64,000 nt of DNA from Desulfobacterales bacterium (GTDB lineage Bacteria > Desulfobacterota > Desulfobacteria > Desulfobacterales > JAAELO01), in the NCBI GenBank assembly GCA_024226555.1, contig JAAELO010000047.1, forward strand, positions 1 to 64,000. Direction: 5' to 3'. Position numbers and translations under genes: made by a program. Every line of letters starts with the position of its first letter. The first letter of the stretch is position 1. Shown here piece after piece: positions 18,135-26,003 of the stretch. Below the pieces are notes generated by a model. That model made no database searches and was not told the DNA's origin. It saw nothing but the letters and a program-made list of their open reading frames with translations.

Positions 18135-18389
18135 CTAACAAATACGCATCTCTTTATCGGTTAATTGCAACGAGCCATCACTACCAAATTTAGCTAATTG
18201 ACATTTAATCGAGTGGTTTCCTTTTACGACAAGATTAAACCACGCTTCATGCAGATCTGATCTGCCGGAAGACTCTGAAACAAATTCAATTGTGTCATCT
18301 GTACCAATCATTTTAGCAATGTTTTTAGAATTAAGATTCAAATTTGTTGGTTCATTACCGGTGATGTATAGAATTAAACCTCTTTTCAT
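18135..18389 (-). CDS. 84-residue protein under cobalamin riboswitch control
   Basis: A small cytosolic protein starting MKRGLILYITGNEPTNLNL and ending LTDKEMRIC; one Cys at the C-terminus and one in the middle (IKCQL). No signal peptide, no membrane helix and no known domain recognised. RBS GGGAGAG precedes the ATG. It is the only gene downstream of a complete cobalamin riboswitch and its terminator, and is followed by its own terminator, so it forms a single-gene B12-repressed unit. By analogy with other B12-regulated genes it may concern corrinoid uptake or use, or replace a B12-dependent step, but this is inference only. Confidence 0.75.
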   Translation of the reverse strand: MKRGLILYITGNEPTNLNLNSKNIAKMIGTDDTIEFVSESSGRSDLHEAWFNLVVKGNHSIKCQLAKFGSDGSLQLTDKEMRIC

Positions 18390-18435
18390 AACTTCTCTCC
18401 CTGTTCTAAATAAGTTAAGAATGGAGTTAAAAGGC

Positions 18436-18482
18436 TCAAAAAAACAAAAAGCCCTTCAATTCCAACTATAAACTGAAGAGCT
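18436..18482 (-). terminator. riboswitch expression-platform terminator
   Basis: On the reverse strand, AGCTCTTCAGTT and AATTGAAGGGCT form a 12-bp stem with two wobble pairs and a 9-nt loop, followed by TTTTTGTTTTTTT. It lies between the cobalamin aptamer and the start codon, where a transcription-termination switch would be expected. Confidence 0.8.
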
Positions 18483-18552
18483 GCACCCGTTGTTCTTGAC
18501 TCTTATGTATTGTGCCTTCTATTCCTAAATCCCGGGAACAAGACAAAGATTA

Positions 18553-18682
18553 TGGCAGGTCTTCTGACTTTTGGCTAAACTTACTAACTGCGCCTTCCCA
18601 TTAATTATAACAGTGGCATTTACAGCTTTCATAACCAATTACAGCGGCGGGACCGTTCCCGATTTTCACGGGGATTCCCTTT
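18553..18682 (-). promoter_or_regulatory. cobalamin (AdoCbl-type) riboswitch
   Basis: Reading leftwards, the conserved core blocks appear in order: GGGAATCCCCGTGAAAATC, GGGAACGGTCCCGCCGCTGTAA, ATGCCACTG, GGGAAGGCGCAG, and finally AGTCAGAAGACCTGCC (the B12 box). All the invariant parts of the cobalamin aptamer are present. It should repress downstream transcription when cobalamin is abundant, through the terminator at 18436-18482. Confidence 0.95.
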
Positions 18683-18752
18683 TAATTTCATTCTATAAAA
18701 ACTGAAAAAATATTTTCGAGATAAGAATGAAACACCATAAACAATAGTAAAA

Positions 18753-18781
18753 AATCTATTAGAAATAAATGTCTGTGTCAA
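18753..18781 (-). promoter_or_regulatory. promoter of the cobalamin riboswitch transcript
   Basis: On the reverse strand: TTGACA (18781-18776), a 17-bp spacer, then TAGATT (18758-18753), placed about 70 bp upstream of the aptamer. The -35 is consensus and the -10 is weak. Confidence 0.55.
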
Positions 18782-18811
18782 CCAGATATCTCTGTAAGGT
18801 TGATAATAAAT

Positions 18812-18940
18812 GGGAACCTCTAATAATTAGGATTTTGATTGAAATACAAGGCTGAGAAAAAAACAACGGGTTGATTTTACTACAGTTAATTTTTTCAAAA
18901 ACGCAGTAGTTCGGTCAAAAGACAGTTCTTAGAGATTCCC
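18812..18940 (+). mobile_element. GGGAACC-family MITE
   Basis: Full-length 129-bp copy with exact AAAT duplications (18808-18811 and 18941-18944). Interior variant: ATACAAGGCTGAGAAAAAAAC and CAGTAGTTCGGTCAAAAGAC, the same sub-group as the copies at 50166 and 54041. Confidence 0.93.
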
Positions 18941-19069
18941 AAATATTAAACTGAGGATAGTATTCCATCATACATTTCATACAAAAAACAAAGGAGTATC
19001 ACTTACAAAATATTTTAATAAAAAATCAACTTTCAAATAATTTCATAATATCCAATCAAATTGTTTATT

Positions 19070-19085
19070 GGGAATCTCTAATAAT
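19070..19085 (+). repeat. GGGAACC-family terminus, solo fragment
   Basis: GGGAATCTCTAATAAT only; the rest of the element is missing. It lies between two fuller copies. The DNA from 18941 to 19147 is otherwise featureless. Confidence 0.55.
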
Positions 19086-19147
19086 AGTTTACAAAAACAG
19101 ATCTTTTATTTAATGATAATGCGAATCAGTTTTAACAAATATTTATA

Positions 19148-19275
19148 GGGAACCTCTAATAATTTTTATTTTGATGGAATACAAGGCATTTCTGAAAATA
19201 ACGAACCGATTTTATTACAGTTTTTTTTTAGAAATAACACAGTATTTTGCAAAAGAGGGGTTATTAAAGATAATC
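19148..19275 (+). mobile_element. GGGAACC-family MITE
   Basis: Copy with an intact left end and a mutated right end (AAAGATAATC), still flanked on both sides by TATA (19144-19147 and 19276-19279). The interior matches the AAAATAACGAACCG sub-group. A further half-terminus (AGTACCTCTAATA) follows at 19281-19293. Confidence 0.85.
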
Positions 19276-19398
19276 TATAGAGTACCTCTAATAGTATGTT
19301 TATGCTCTTTACATTCCAGACTTAGGTTCTGTAACAGTAAATATGATAATTCACTGTTATTTGTGGTTCATAACTCAAAAGAAAGGATGCTGAACTAA

Positions 19399-19800
19399 AT
19401 GAAAAAAACTTATAATACTTCTAAGTTGTACACATTTATAATACTACCTTTGTTTTTTATATTAACTTTAGGGTTCATAATTTTTGCAGCATATGATTTT
19501 TATATAAGCCAGGAAACAGAGTCCATTTTTTTGGTGATTGTACTAATAATAACAAACTATATTATGCTCAAAACATCTTATAAAATAGAGATTGATGAGA
19601 ATTCAATCTCTTTCTATTCTCTTCTTGGTAAAAGAGATGTAAGTCCTATTGATATTATAAAGATGACTGAAAGTGTTTTTTATCTAAAAATAAAATCTAA
19701 AAATGAAACCTTAATAGTTCCATTACTGATAGACAATTTTGGACAACTAAAAAAAACGATAAAAAGTCTAAATACTAACATTAAGTTTAAAAATGCTTAA
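19399..19800 (+). CDS. hypothetical membrane protein with a PH-like cytosolic domain
   Basis: 133 residues. Two N-terminal membrane helices (about 11-31 and 39-56), then a beta-rich domain (YKIEIDENSISFYSLLGKRDVSPIDIIKM, then FYLKIKSKNETLIVPL) and a terminal amphipathic helix. This architecture is that of bacterial PH-like (bPH) membrane proteins, but no decisive motif is present. It lies 21 bp upstream of the NIPSNAP-like gene on the same strand, so the two may be cotranscribed. Function unknown. Confidence 0.65.
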   Translation: MKKTYNTSKLYTFIILPLFFILTLGFIIFAAYDFYISQETESIFLVIVLIITNYIMLKTSYKIEIDENSISFYSLLGKRDVSPIDIIKMTESVFYLKIKSKNETLIVPLLIDNFGQLKKTIKSLNTNIKFKNA

Positions 19801-19821
19801 CACTGATTTAAAGGAGAATTA

Positions 19822-20157
19822 ATGGTTACCTGCTTTCTAAAATATACGATAGACCCGGCAAAAGTTGGTAAATTTAAACACTATGGTCAATTATGGATTG
19901 ATCTTGTAAACAAGATGGGCGGGCTTCACCATGGATATCTGATTCCCCATGAAGGACCAAACAATATTGGTTATGCAACATTTTCATTTCCAACCCTTGC
20001 AGCTTACGAAGAATATAGAAACAAAATACCGGATTGTGAGGATTGCCAGGCTGCTATGAAATATTCCCGCGAAACAAAGTGTGTAATAAGTTTAGAGCGA
20101 AATTTTTTTACTCCTGTTTTTGAAGGTTTGGAGGGTAAGGCAAAACTCTTTTATTGA
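19822..20157 (+). CDS. NIPSNAP-family (dimeric alpha/beta barrel) protein
   Basis: 111 residues. FLKYTIDPAKVGKFKHYGQLWIDLVNKMGGLHHGYLIPHEGPNN is the signature of the NIPSNAP family of ferredoxin-like dimeric barrels, and the ending ISLERNFFTPVFEGL is also typical. RBS AAAGGAGA precedes the ATG. Bacterial members are of uncertain function, commonly suspected to be monooxygenase-like or ligand-binding. Its end overlaps by seven bases the end of the convergent ankyrin gene. Confidence 0.85.
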   Translation: MVTCFLKYTIDPAKVGKFKHYGQLWIDLVNKMGGLHHGYLIPHEGPNNIGYATFSFPTLAAYEEYRNKIPDCEDCQAAMKYSRETKCVISLERNFFTPVFEGLEGKAKLFY

Positions 20158-20459
20158 TATGATGGTACCGGGATATTCCATAATCCTTTTCTGGCAATAG
20201 TATTTATATTTGCTTTGAATTCTATAAGTAGTTTAGCAACCTTGTAAGAATTTCGTGCACAGGCAATATGTAAAGGAGTAAAGCCGTTTTGGGTTTTAAT
20301 GTTTGGATTTGCACCTTTCTTAAGCAGAAATTCTGCAATATCTATATTCCTTTGTTCCACAGCCTGATAAAGTGCTGTTTTTCCACTCATATTTTTTATG
20401 TTTATATCAACCCCTTTTGAAAAAGAGGTTTTTATACCATTGATGTTTCCATTCATCAC
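20151..20459 (-). CDS. ankyrin-repeat protein, probably truncated at the N-terminus
   Basis: 102 residues made of about three ankyrin repeats: INIKNMSGKTALYQAVEQRN, then PNIKTQNGFTPLHIACARNS, and a last partial repeat INTIARKGLWNIP. The first residues (GINGIKTSFSKGVD-like) are also a half repeat, so the protein begins inside the repeat array. No signal peptide. A MITE copy ends 33 bp upstream of the start codon (20493), which may have removed the native 5' end. Protein-binding role presumed from the family; partner unknown. Confidence 0.7.
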   Translation of the reverse strand: MMNGNINGIKTSFSKGVDINIKNMSGKTALYQAVEQRNIDIAEFLLKKGANPNIKTQNGFTPLHIACARNSYKVAKLLIEFKANINTIARKGLWNIPVPSYQ

Positions 20460-20492
20460 ATCCCGATTAAATTGATCTTGTGAATTACTATA

Positions 20493-20623
20493 GGGAACCT
20501 CTAATAACTGCTCTTTTTGCGAAATACTTCGTTTTTACCAAAAAAAAACTGTTGTAAAGTCAGTTCGTTATTTTTTTGTCATGCCTTGTATTTCATCAAA
20601 AATTCTAATTATTAGAGGTTCCC
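20493..20623 (-). mobile_element. GGGAACC-family MITE
   Basis: Full-length 131-bp copy in reverse orientation with nearly perfect termini and exact TATA duplications (20489-20492 and 20624-20627). It sits upstream of the truncated ankyrin gene. Confidence 0.95.
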
Positions 20624-20812
20624 TATAACCTATTAATGGAAATAGTAGAAAAATGATTGAAAGAATAATAATCCTATTAACCCTATCATGCATAATTATC
20701 TGCCTTTATGTTTAAATTGTCTTCAGGTATAGTTATAAAAACATTCAGTTTTTTTCAATAAAAAGAGTTGTTGTAAAAAGGAAAAGACAAGATTGAAGGT
20801 TAGGTTCTCAAA

Positions 20813-22894
20813 TCAATCGAGGACTTCCCGTATTGTTTTAGCAAGTTCACTGGTTATAACTGGCTTACTTAAATATGCAGAGATACTGTGTTCATCTATA
20901 TTATCTTCATTAATACTTGTGTTAAAACCAGAACATATTATCACGGGAATATCATTTCTTATATCCCGAATCTCTTTTGTAAAATCAAGACCGTTTATTT
21001 TAGGCATGGCCATATCTGTTATAACAAGGTCATAGTCACCTGGGTTAAGTTTAAAATTTTCCAAAGCATCCACAGGGTTATCCACAGTATCAACACTGTA
21101 ACCTAAACGCTCAAGAGTTTTTTTTGACATCTCTGTAATTGAAATTTCATCATCAACAAATAAAATTGATTCACTACCAGTCAGAGTCATATCTTCTAAC
21201 TTTGGAATCTGGTAAGTATTACCCATTGTAGCAGGAAAATATACTTTAAAGGTAGCCCCTTCACCTTTTTGACTTTCAACAGTAATAGCGCCATCATGAT
21301 TCTTTACGATACCAAGAACAACAGAAAGACCCATTCCTGTACCTTTCCCAATTTCGCTGGTAGTAAAGTATGGATCAAAGATCCTTTCTATAATAGAAGA
21401 TTCAATACCATTCCCATTATCTCTAACCTGAATCTGAACATGTTTTCCTGGTTTCAGATCAGGAAGTGCCAAAACATCTTTTCTATTTAGAACCATCTCT
21501 TCTAAGGAAACAATAATTTGACCACTATCATTCCCTATGGATTTAGAAGAATTAATGCACAGATTCATTAAAATCTGATTAATCTGAGTAATATCTCCTA
21601 AAATGCTAATATTCTGACCTCTGATATCTTCTTCAATTTCTATTGTTGCCGGAATTGTGGACCTTAATAATTTCAAAGATTTTTTCAAAACAATGTCTAT
21701 CTCAATATTTTTTAAAATTTGATCGGTTTTTCTGCTAAAGTTTAATAATTGTTTCACAATCTCAGAAGCCCTTAAACCTGCATCCTTAATTGTTCTAATA
21801 TTATCATAGGAAGGGTTTGACTCAGGTATATCAAGCAGTGCAAGCTCAGTATTACCTATTACAATGCTTAAGATATTGTTAAAGTCATGTGCTATGCCAC
21901 CAGTAAGAGTTCCAATAGACTCCATTTTGTGAGATTGTCTAATCTGTGCTTCAAGTTTTTTCTTCTCTTCTTCAAGTCGTTTTTTTTCTGTATTGTCTTT
22001 TAAGATGCAATGGGTTTGCCTGAAAGAACCATCATTATTAACACCTATTTTTCCTTTAAACTGAGCATTTATAATCTGTTTATTTTTCTTTATCAAATCA
22101 AACTCAACAGATATCTTTCCATCCTTTTTAAAACACATGAAATTATCTGTAAAATAACGTTTATTGCCTTCATCATTAATGAAGTTTCCAAACCATTTAC
22201 CAATAATTTCATCCCTAGAATATCCCATCATGGAAAGCCATTCTTTGTTGATCTCTATGAAATTTCCATCAGAATCAAGGGATTGATAGGCAAAAGGCGC
22301 TTTCAAGAAAAGATCCCGATAAAAGGACTCAATATCTTTCTGTTTGGTTATATCCTGTAGGTTAGATATAAAATAGAGAGGTTTTCCAAAAGAATCTTTA
22401 ACCAGTGAACTTGAAACCTGCCCCCAAATGATATCTCCTTTTTTGTGGATAAACCTTTTTTCAAAAACAATATTCTTCTTTTTACCGGTGATGCTCGAAT
22501 TTATAAATTCTGTACTTAAATGTGAATCCAGGGGATAAGTGATATTATTAATTTTTTGTTTTTCAAGTTCATCTTTAGAAAAACCTGTAATATCGCTCAT
22601 TCTCTGATTTACCTTTAAAAATGAGCCGTCAACTCCAGCAAGGTAAACTCCTGTATTTGCATTTTCAAAGGCTTTTCTGAAGAGCTCTTCACTATCTTTA
22701 AGCTCTTTTTCTGTTTGTTTCCTTTTTTTTATCTCTTTTTTTAACCTGCTATTCCGGCTAAAAACGAGTAGTGTGATTAGGGCAAAAAAAGATGTTCCAG
22801 CAATCCTGTAATCAAGATTGTGGACAAATGCAGAATAGGCTGAAAAAAGCACAGTTAATAACAAAATTATGTAGAATAATATTTTTTCAAACAT
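20813..22894 (-). CDS. hybrid histidine kinase (TM-PAS-PAS-HisKA-HATPase-REC)
   Basis: 693 residues. Two short membrane helices at about 5-45, a coiled linker, and PAS domains at about 65-185 and 190-310 (each ending in DITKQK or DNTEKK-like sequence). The phospho-accepting His is in GGIAHDFNNIL at about residue 334. The ATPase boxes are LMNLCINSSKSI and GKGTGMGLSVVLGI. The C-terminal receiver domain has Asp in DLVITDMAMPKING (about 623). No periplasmic sensor domain is visible, so sensing is likely cytosolic through PAS. It is a lone gene with no DNA-binding regulator next to it. Same kinase class as the one at 6388, but of different sensor architecture. Confidence 0.93.
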   Translation of the reverse strand: MFEKILFYIILLLTVLFSAYSAFVHNLDYRIAGTSFFALITLLVFSRNSRLKKEIKKRKQTEKELKDSEELFRKAFENANTGVYLAGVDGSFLKVNQRMSDITGFSKDELEKQKINNITYPLDSHLSTEFINSSITGKKKNIVFEKRFIHKKGDIIWGQVSSSLVKDSFGKPLYFISNLQDITKQKDIESFYRDLFLKAPFAYQSLDSDGNFIEINKEWLSMMGYSRDEIIGKWFGNFINDEGNKRYFTDNFMCFKKDGKISVEFDLIKKNKQIINAQFKGKIGVNNDGSFRQTHCILKDNTEKKRLEEEKKKLEAQIRQSHKMESIGTLTGGIAHDFNNILSIVIGNTELALLDIPESNPSYDNIRTIKDAGLRASEIVKQLLNFSRKTDQILKNIEIDIVLKKSLKLLRSTIPATIEIEEDIRGQNISILGDITQINQILMNLCINSSKSIGNDSGQIIVSLEEMVLNRKDVLALPDLKPGKHVQIQVRDNGNGIESSIIERIFDPYFTTSEIGKGTGMGLSVVLGIVKNHDGAITVESQKGEGATFKVYFPATMGNTYQIPKLEDMTLTGSESILFVDDEISITEMSKKTLERLGYSVDTVDNPVDALENFKLNPGDYDLVITDMAMPKINGLDFTKEIRDIRNDIPVIICSGFNTSINEDNIDEHSISAYLSKPVITSELAKTIREVLD

Positions 22895-23154
22895 ATTTTT
22901 TTTTTAAATAAAGGTTTTCTAAATTATTCAAATTAATATTAAGGATCATTTAATTTGGAACACAGATAAATAACAAAATAATATGAGGAGTTTCTATTAT
23001 TTTAAATAACTAATAGAAAAAGTTACATTAAGGAAATATTTTTTTGCTATTAATCAAATCGCAGTTTTTATTAACATAAACCAATAACCATGTAAACAAC
23101 TAAGAGTGCAATATGAAACAATAACTTGATTCTTCGCTTGATGATGAGAGAAAA

Positions 23155-23181
23155 ATGAGCAATTCGGATTAAATTGCTCAT
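23155..23181. terminator. hairpin downstream of the DUF350 gene
   Basis: Stem ATGAGCAATTT-type: ATGAGCAATT at 23155-23164 pairs with AATTGCTCAT at 23172-23181. On the reverse strand it follows the DUF350 stop by about 30 bases, and T-rich sequence (TTTTTCTCTC) follows. The gap 22895-23212 is otherwise AT-rich and without a gene. Confidence 0.6.
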
Positions 23182-23200
23182 CTATTAAGAAGTATTTTAA

Positions 23201-23216
23201 GGGAACCTCTAATTAA
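23201..23216 (+). repeat. GGGAACC-family terminus, solo fragment
   Basis: GGGAACCTCTAATTAA preceded by TTAA, abutting the stop codon of the reverse-strand DUF350 gene (TAA at 23215-23213). Confidence 0.55.
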
Positions 23217-23437
23217 TTTAATCCTAATCCAATTACAAGCCCCACTGAAATACCCAGACTTATAAAGATTGAACCAATAATAATTCCTACTGCAATATTT
23301 CCCTTTTCCAATTGAGCACTTGTATCAAAAGGAGTGATAAAATCAAAAAGTTTATAACCTCCCACCATAAAAACAAGGGCAAGTAATGTTCCGACAATCG
23401 TGTAGACTAAATTTAATAATATAATATCGTATTCCAT
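23213..23437 (-). CDS. DUF350 (YjfL-type) membrane protein
   Basis: 74 residues, two membrane helices (about 8-30 and 48-72). The pattern GGYKLFDFITPFDTSAQLEKGNIAVGIIIGS is diagnostic of DUF350: the first helix, a D.ITPF loop and an NxAxGI second helix. The ATG overlaps the stop of the upstream lytic transglycosylase gene (TAATG), indicating translational coupling. DUF350 proteins are often found with envelope or glutathionylspermidine-synthase-like genes; the exact role is unknown. The stop codon abuts a MITE terminus. Confidence 0.85.
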   Translation of the reverse strand: MEYDIILLNLVYTIVGTLLALVFMVGGYKLFDFITPFDTSAQLEKGNIAVGIIIGSIFISLGISVGLVIGLGLN

Positions 23438-24036
23438 TATTTTAAAACTCCTTTTATATATTTAATTCTCTTTACATAACCTATTGTTTCTTTACTGTGT
23501 TTACCTGTAACTTTTGGTAAAGTTCTAACTATGGAACTCCACAGATTTTCATCAATGAAAATAAATAAAGCTGCAATTTTCTGAGCTTTTATAATATTAC
23601 CCAATCCTGCGTTATAGGAACCGAACATAAAATCGAGCCTGTCCTGAAAGGGTCTTTTCGCTTTCCAGGATTTCCATAACTTCCTGTTATAAAAAATACC
23701 TGCTGCAATATTCCATCGAGGACTGTAGCTTCTCTTTCCTCTAAGAAATCTGTTTTGGCTTTTAATTTCCTCAAAAGTTGCAGGCATTATCTGCATGACT
23801 CCTTTTGCACCAACATGGGATTTGGCTCTTTTTTTAAGTCTGGATTCTGCTATGGCTTGTGCTTTGAAATGACGCCAGTTAAAACCTGGCCCAAAGAAAC
23901 GTTTGGTATACTTTCGGAAGTATTTATCATATTTTTTTACCTTATTATACTTTTTATAAGGATTTGATGCGTATGATATCGAGGGAAGAGAAACTACAAA
24001 GATAAGTAAAACAAATATTATAATATTTTTTCTCAT
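23437..24036 (-). CDS. lytic transglycosylase (SLT domain), MltF/Slt-like
   Basis: About 199 residues. Signal peptide at the N-terminus (MRKNIIIFVLLIFVVSLPS). The catalytic domain has the SLT signature: Glu in AIAESRLKKRAKSHVGAKG (A.AESxxxxxAxSxxGAxG), then MQIMPATFEEI, and FGSYNAGLGNI. It cleaves peptidoglycan glycosidic bonds to anhydromuropeptides in the periplasm. An in-frame GTG lies two codons upstream (24042), but ATG at 24036 gives the cleaner signal peptide. Translationally coupled to the DUF350 gene. Confidence 0.9.
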   Translation of the reverse strand: MRKNIIIFVLLIFVVSLPSISYASNPYKKYNKVKKYDKYFRKYTKRFFGPGFNWRHFKAQAIAESRLKKRAKSHVGAKGVMQIMPATFEEIKSQNRFLRGKRSYSPRWNIAAGIFYNRKLWKSWKAKRPFQDRLDFMFGSYNAGLGNIIKAQKIAALFIFIDENLWSSIVRTLPKVTGKHSKETIGYVKRIKYIKGVLK

Positions 24037-24198
24037 AAGCACTTTTTATAAAATTATTTAATTATTAGAAAAAATGCAAAGCTACTATTGTTTTGTAATT
24101 GAGTCAAATGATTTATTATGCATTTGACCCAATTATAAAGTTTCACAACTCAGTAAAATATTAATTATCAATAAATTTAAATAGATACAACCTTAGAG

Positions 24199-25737
24199 TT
24201 AAATAACATCCTCAGTTGTAACTGAATTTGTTTTTAGATATTCAAGTCTGTTCAAACCATTTACATATGCCTTTGCACTCGCAGTAATAATATCAGGATC
24301 AGAACCCCTTCCAAGGGCAACTAATCCATCTTCTCTTAAACGAACGGTAACCTCACCCTGTGAATCTGTACCATCTGTCAAAGCTGCCACTGTAAACCTC
24401 AATAGTTCTGCATTTGTACCGGATATTATTTTAATTGCATCAAAAGCAGCGTCTATTGGTCCGTTTCCTTCTCCAGCAGCCCTATGTGATCTACCATTAA
24501 TTGATAGTTTAACAGTTGCTGTGGGAAGAACTGTTGTTCCACTTGAACCATGAAGATACTCCAACTGAAAGATATCACTGCTTCTTAATATTCCATCAGC
24601 AACAAGAGCTTCCAAATCTTCATCAACTATGGTTTTCTTTTTATCAGCAAGGTCTTTAAACTTTTTAAACACAACCTTAAGTTCATCCTCTGAAAGGTCA
24701 AAACCCATGGTCTGAAGATGGGAATAAAGAGCATGTTTTCCTGAATGTTTTCCTAAAACAAGCTTAGTACTGTGAAGCCCAATGGTTTCTGGCTGCATGA
24801 TCTCATAGGTCATAGGATTTTTTAACATTCCATCCTGATGGATACCTGACTCATGTGCAAAAGCATTGGCTCCAACAATAGCCTTGTTTGGCTGAACCAT
24901 AATACCTGTAATTGTACTTACCATCTTACTTGCAGCATAAATGTGCGTTGATTCTATTCCGGTTTTGCAATTCATATAACTTTCACGGGTTTTAAGAGCC
25001 ATTACAATCTCTTCAAGAGATGTATTTCCAGCACGCTCACCAATACCGTTAATTGTAACTTCTGCCTGCTTTGCACCGGCTTTTATTGCAGCAAGAGTAT
25101 TGGCTGTTGCAAGTCCCAGGTCATTGTGACAATGAACACTTAAAATAGCCTTATCCATATTTTTTGTATTTTTCATTACATAACTTACAAGCTCTGAAAA
25201 CTCTTCAGGAACTGCATACCCAACTGTATCAGGCAAATTAACAGTTGTCGCTCCTGCATCGATCACAGCTTCAAAGATTTCACAAAGAAAATCCTTATCA
25301 CTTCTTGAGCCATCTTCAGCTGAGAACTCAACACTTTCTGTTAATGATTTTGCAAACTTTACTGCTTCAACTGCTTGCTTAACAACAGCATCGCTCTCCA
25401 TATTAAGCTTGTATTTCATATGAATGTCGGATGTTGCTATAAAGGTATGAATTCTTGGTTTCTCTGCATGCTTAACAGCATCCCAGGCTTTCTGTATATC
25501 ACTTTCAGATGCTCTGCAAAGACCTGCAACTTCTGCTTTCTTTACCTTTTTAGCAATAGCTTTTACAGCTTCAAAATCACCAACTGATGCTGCCGGAAAA
25601 CCAGCTTCGATAACATCAACCCCAAGTTTTTCCAGTTGAGTCGCCATCCTAAGCTTTTCCGGCGTATTCATACTGGCACCCGGGGATTGTTCCCCATCTC
25701 TCAAAGTCGTATCAAATATTATTATACGTTCACTCAT
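24199..25737 (-). CDS. leuA: 2-isopropylmalate synthase
   Basis: About 512 residues. DTTLRDGEQSPGASM at the N-terminus, HCHNDLGLATANTLAA (metal-binding HxH), the NGIGERAGN motif, then HESGIHQDGMLKNPMTYEIM and the C-terminal regulatory domain with GEGNGPIDAAFDAI and DGTDSQGEVTVRL. It condenses acetyl-CoA with 2-oxoisovalerate, the first step of leucine synthesis, and is normally feedback-inhibited by leucine. The ATG at 25737 is preferred over 25752 because GGAG lies 9 bases before it. Last gene of the branched-chain operon; leuB and leuCD are not in the window. Confidence 0.95.
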   Translation of the reverse strand: MSERIIIFDTTLRDGEQSPGASMNTPEKLRMATQLEKLGVDVIEAGFPAASVGDFEAVKAIAKKVKKAEVAGLCRASESDIQKAWDAVKHAEKPRIHTFIATSDIHMKYKLNMESDAVVKQAVEAVKFAKSLTESVEFSAEDGSRSDKDFLCEIFEAVIDAGATTVNLPDTVGYAVPEEFSELVSYVMKNTKNMDKAILSVHCHNDLGLATANTLAAIKAGAKQAEVTINGIGERAGNTSLEEIVMALKTRESYMNCKTGIESTHIYAASKMVSTITGIMVQPNKAIVGANAFAHESGIHQDGMLKNPMTYEIMQPETIGLHSTKLVLGKHSGKHALYSHLQTMGFDLSEDELKVVFKKFKDLADKKKTIVDEDLEALVADGILRSSDIFQLEYLHGSSGTTVLPTATVKLSINGRSHRAAGEGNGPIDAAFDAIKIISGTNAELLRFTVAALTDGTDSQGEVTVRLREDGLVALGRGSDPDIITASAKAYVNGLNRLEYLKTNSVTTEDVI

Positions 25738-25920
25738 TTTGTTCTTCTCCATTTCATTACTCTTTGAAATTATTTAAAAATTTCATATCAAAATTTCTAT
25801 TGTTGATTAATTTCAAGAAAGATAGGTGCTTTTAATATGAAGGAATATGTATTAATATTTCGAATATTAAAATTGCCTATCTCAGAAATCAACCAAAAGA
25901 GATATTTTAAATGAGTAATG

Positions 25921-25957
25921 ACCGCAGGGTGATGTTCTCGTTCTTATCTCCTGCGGT
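25921..25957. other. intercistronic hairpin between cimA and leuA
   Basis: The 8-bp GC-rich stem ACCGCAGG/CCTGCGGT with a 21-nt loop, without a T tract. It lies in the 251-bp gap upstream of leuA; it could be a processing or regulatory structure. No leader peptide rich in Leu is obvious. Confidence 0.5.
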
Positions 25958-26003
25958 ATATATCCTCACTTCTGAAATCAAAGGGAACTCCTCTTTTTCT
26001 AAC

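Noticed and set aside
25981-26003. AAGGGAACTCCTC as another MITE terminus downstream of cimA
   Set aside because: Only nine bases match the family end, with no core sequence or partner; chance in AT-rich sequence is possible.
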